NCBI GenBank assembly: GCA_910576855.1
Contig: CAJTJP010000028.1
Span: forward strand, 1-40,446
Length of the DNA stretch: 40,446 bases
Origin: Erysipelotrichales bacterium
Lineage (GTDB): Bacteria; Bacillota_I; Bacilli_A; Erysipelotrichales; Erysipelotrichaceae
Reading direction: 5' to 3'
Part shown: positions 39,877 to 40,446 of the stretch, one piece after another
Layout: every line of letters begins with the position of its first letter
How positions within the stretch are numbered: position 1 is the stretch's first letter
Position numbers and translations under genes: made by a program
The notes under the pieces: generated by a model
Database searches by the model: none
What the model was told of the DNA's origin: nothing
What the model saw: only the letters and a program-made list of their open reading frames with translations

Positions 39877-40446
39877 ATGGCAATGAAATATATAGAAAAA
39901 GTAACCAAAGAAACACCGCTTGTTGGTAGAGTGGTAAATACTTTAAAGAGTGAAAACCAAGAAGAAAACGCTCCGTCTATAAAAGCGGTGTTGGATAATT
40001 TGCAGCCTAAACAGCTTCTTATCAACAACGATTTTCAAGTCAACCAACGCGGACAAAGTGAGTATGTATCAAATGGCTATTCTCTTGATATGTGGTATTT
40101 TCGAAATTACAATCAGTCAAACACTAAGTTGGTGCCAGCGTCTAACGGAATAAGAGTGACGAATAATGGTAACAATGAAATAGCTGTTTATCAATATGTT
40201 TATGGAACAAAGCAAGTTGTAACCCTTGTGGCAAAAGTAAATGGGAAAATTTATTCTATCAGCGGTCTACCTATGGGTACAGGAGAAACACCTACGATCG
40301 TTGTTGAGGAGGGAAAAATCGAATTAAACGTTAGATATTATGATACCGACAAACGCTATAGAGTGTATGCCATGGTTGGAGTTAATCAAATTGCAGACAT
40401 AGAATATATCGACCTATTTGAAGGCGATATTGTCTACAAGCATGTG
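39877..40446 (+). CDS. Second tail fibre / receptor-binding protein (3' end missing)
   Basis: At least 190 residues, cut by the window end. About 45 N-terminal residues (MKYIEKVTKETPLVGRVVNT and an ENAPSIKAVLDNLQ linker) lead into the same domain as in the previous gene: KQLLINNDFQVNQRGQSEY, DMWYFRNY, and EYIDLFEGDIVYKHV. It lacks the coiled coil and collagen-like part. AAAGGAG lies 11 bp before ATG. The centre of the domain is strongly diverged from the first copy, the two ends are conserved. Confidence 0.85.
   Translation, partial: MAMKYIEKVTKETPLVGRVVNTLKSENQEENAPSIKAVLDNLQPKQLLINNDFQVNQRGQSEYVSNGYSLDMWYFRNYNQSNTKLVPASNGIRVTNNGNNEIAVYQYVYGTKQVVTLVAKVNGKIYSISGLPMGTGETPTIVVEEGKIELNVRYYDTDKRYRVYAMVGVNQIADIEYIDLFEGDIVYKHV

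Larger units (their letters stand above)
7089..40446 (+). mobile_element. Prophage (siphovirus), right end outside the window
   Basis: Continuous temperate-phage gene order: attachment site, two repressor switches, replication genes with a candidate origin, late activator, terminase, head, tail and fibre genes. The absence of a sheath gene and the presence of a tape measure and tail chaperone frameshift point to a siphovirus. Head genes follow the SPP1/PBSX-like order (PBSX-type terminase, SPP1 gp6-like portal, MuF, GP20 scaffold). No integrase, holin or endolysin is seen; they would be to the right. One replication helicase is frameshifted, so the element may be partly decayed. Confidence 0.93.

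Overview
The window looks like a low-GC Bacillota chromosome (strong AAGGAGG-type ribosome binding sites, low-GC codon use, Firmicutes-type phage modules; gene content would suit an Erysipelotrichia-like gut bacterium, but that placement is a guess). It holds the end of an rRNA operon, a short housekeeping block, and then about 33 kb of a prophage that runs off the right edge.

Host part (1-7088): 3' part of a 23S rRNA gene, 5S rRNA and terminator; mnmA (tRNA 2-thiolation); a CPBP membrane protease overlapping mnmA; recD2 helicase; a 58-residue small membrane protein; and an AI-2E/PerM-family membrane protein. A minus-strand terminator and the last 19 nt of a tRNA-Ser-like gene (7089-7107, minus strand) mark the junction where the prophage entered. 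The tRNA body must lie beyond the right end of the window, so this is the left attachment site.

Prophage control region (7108-11936): there are two complete divergent repressor switches in series. Switch 1 is an ImmR-like repressor plus ImmA-like metalloprotease (minus) opposite an AntA/AntB antirepressor and a DUF739 Cro-like protein (plus). It has three matching 19-bp operators and a 229-nt leader RNA with mutually exclusive pairings, one of which hides the antirepressor's Shine-Dalgarno site. Switch 2 is a second XRE repressor (minus) opposite a small Cro-like protein and a BRO-N antirepressor (plus), with its own strong promoter and a different family of operators. A terminator closes switch 1, so only switch 2 leads directly into the early genes.

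Replication (12043-22023): small genes, then the conserved Firmicutes-phage set DUF2800 nuclease, DUF2815 ssDNA-binding protein, family A DNA polymerase, primase/VirE helicase, VRR-NUC nuclease and an SNF2-type helicase that is frameshifted inside its Walker A motif. Between the primase-helicase and VRR-NUC lies a non-coding 266-bp stretch with GTAGCA iterons and two large palindromes, a good candidate replication origin. A sigma-like late activator ends the block.

Middle (22024-23670): a highly structured RNA candidate of about 255 nt ending in a terminator, a zinc-ribbon protein, and a membrane-TPR gene bounded by its own terminators (a likely moron).

Late genes (23702-40446, truncated): terS with internal repeats (candidate pac site), terL, SPP1-type portal, MuF protein with an extra C-terminal HNHP (JAB-like) domain, scaffold, capsid, four head-tail joining genes, major tail protein, tail assembly chaperones joined by a clear -1 slippery site (C CCA AAC TAA), tape measure, distal tail protein, a tail-tip protein ending in a dockerin-like calcium loop, and two tail-fibre proteins sharing a receptor-binding-type domain. 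No sheath gene is present, so the particle should be a siphovirus. Lysis genes and the integrase are not in the window and are expected further right.
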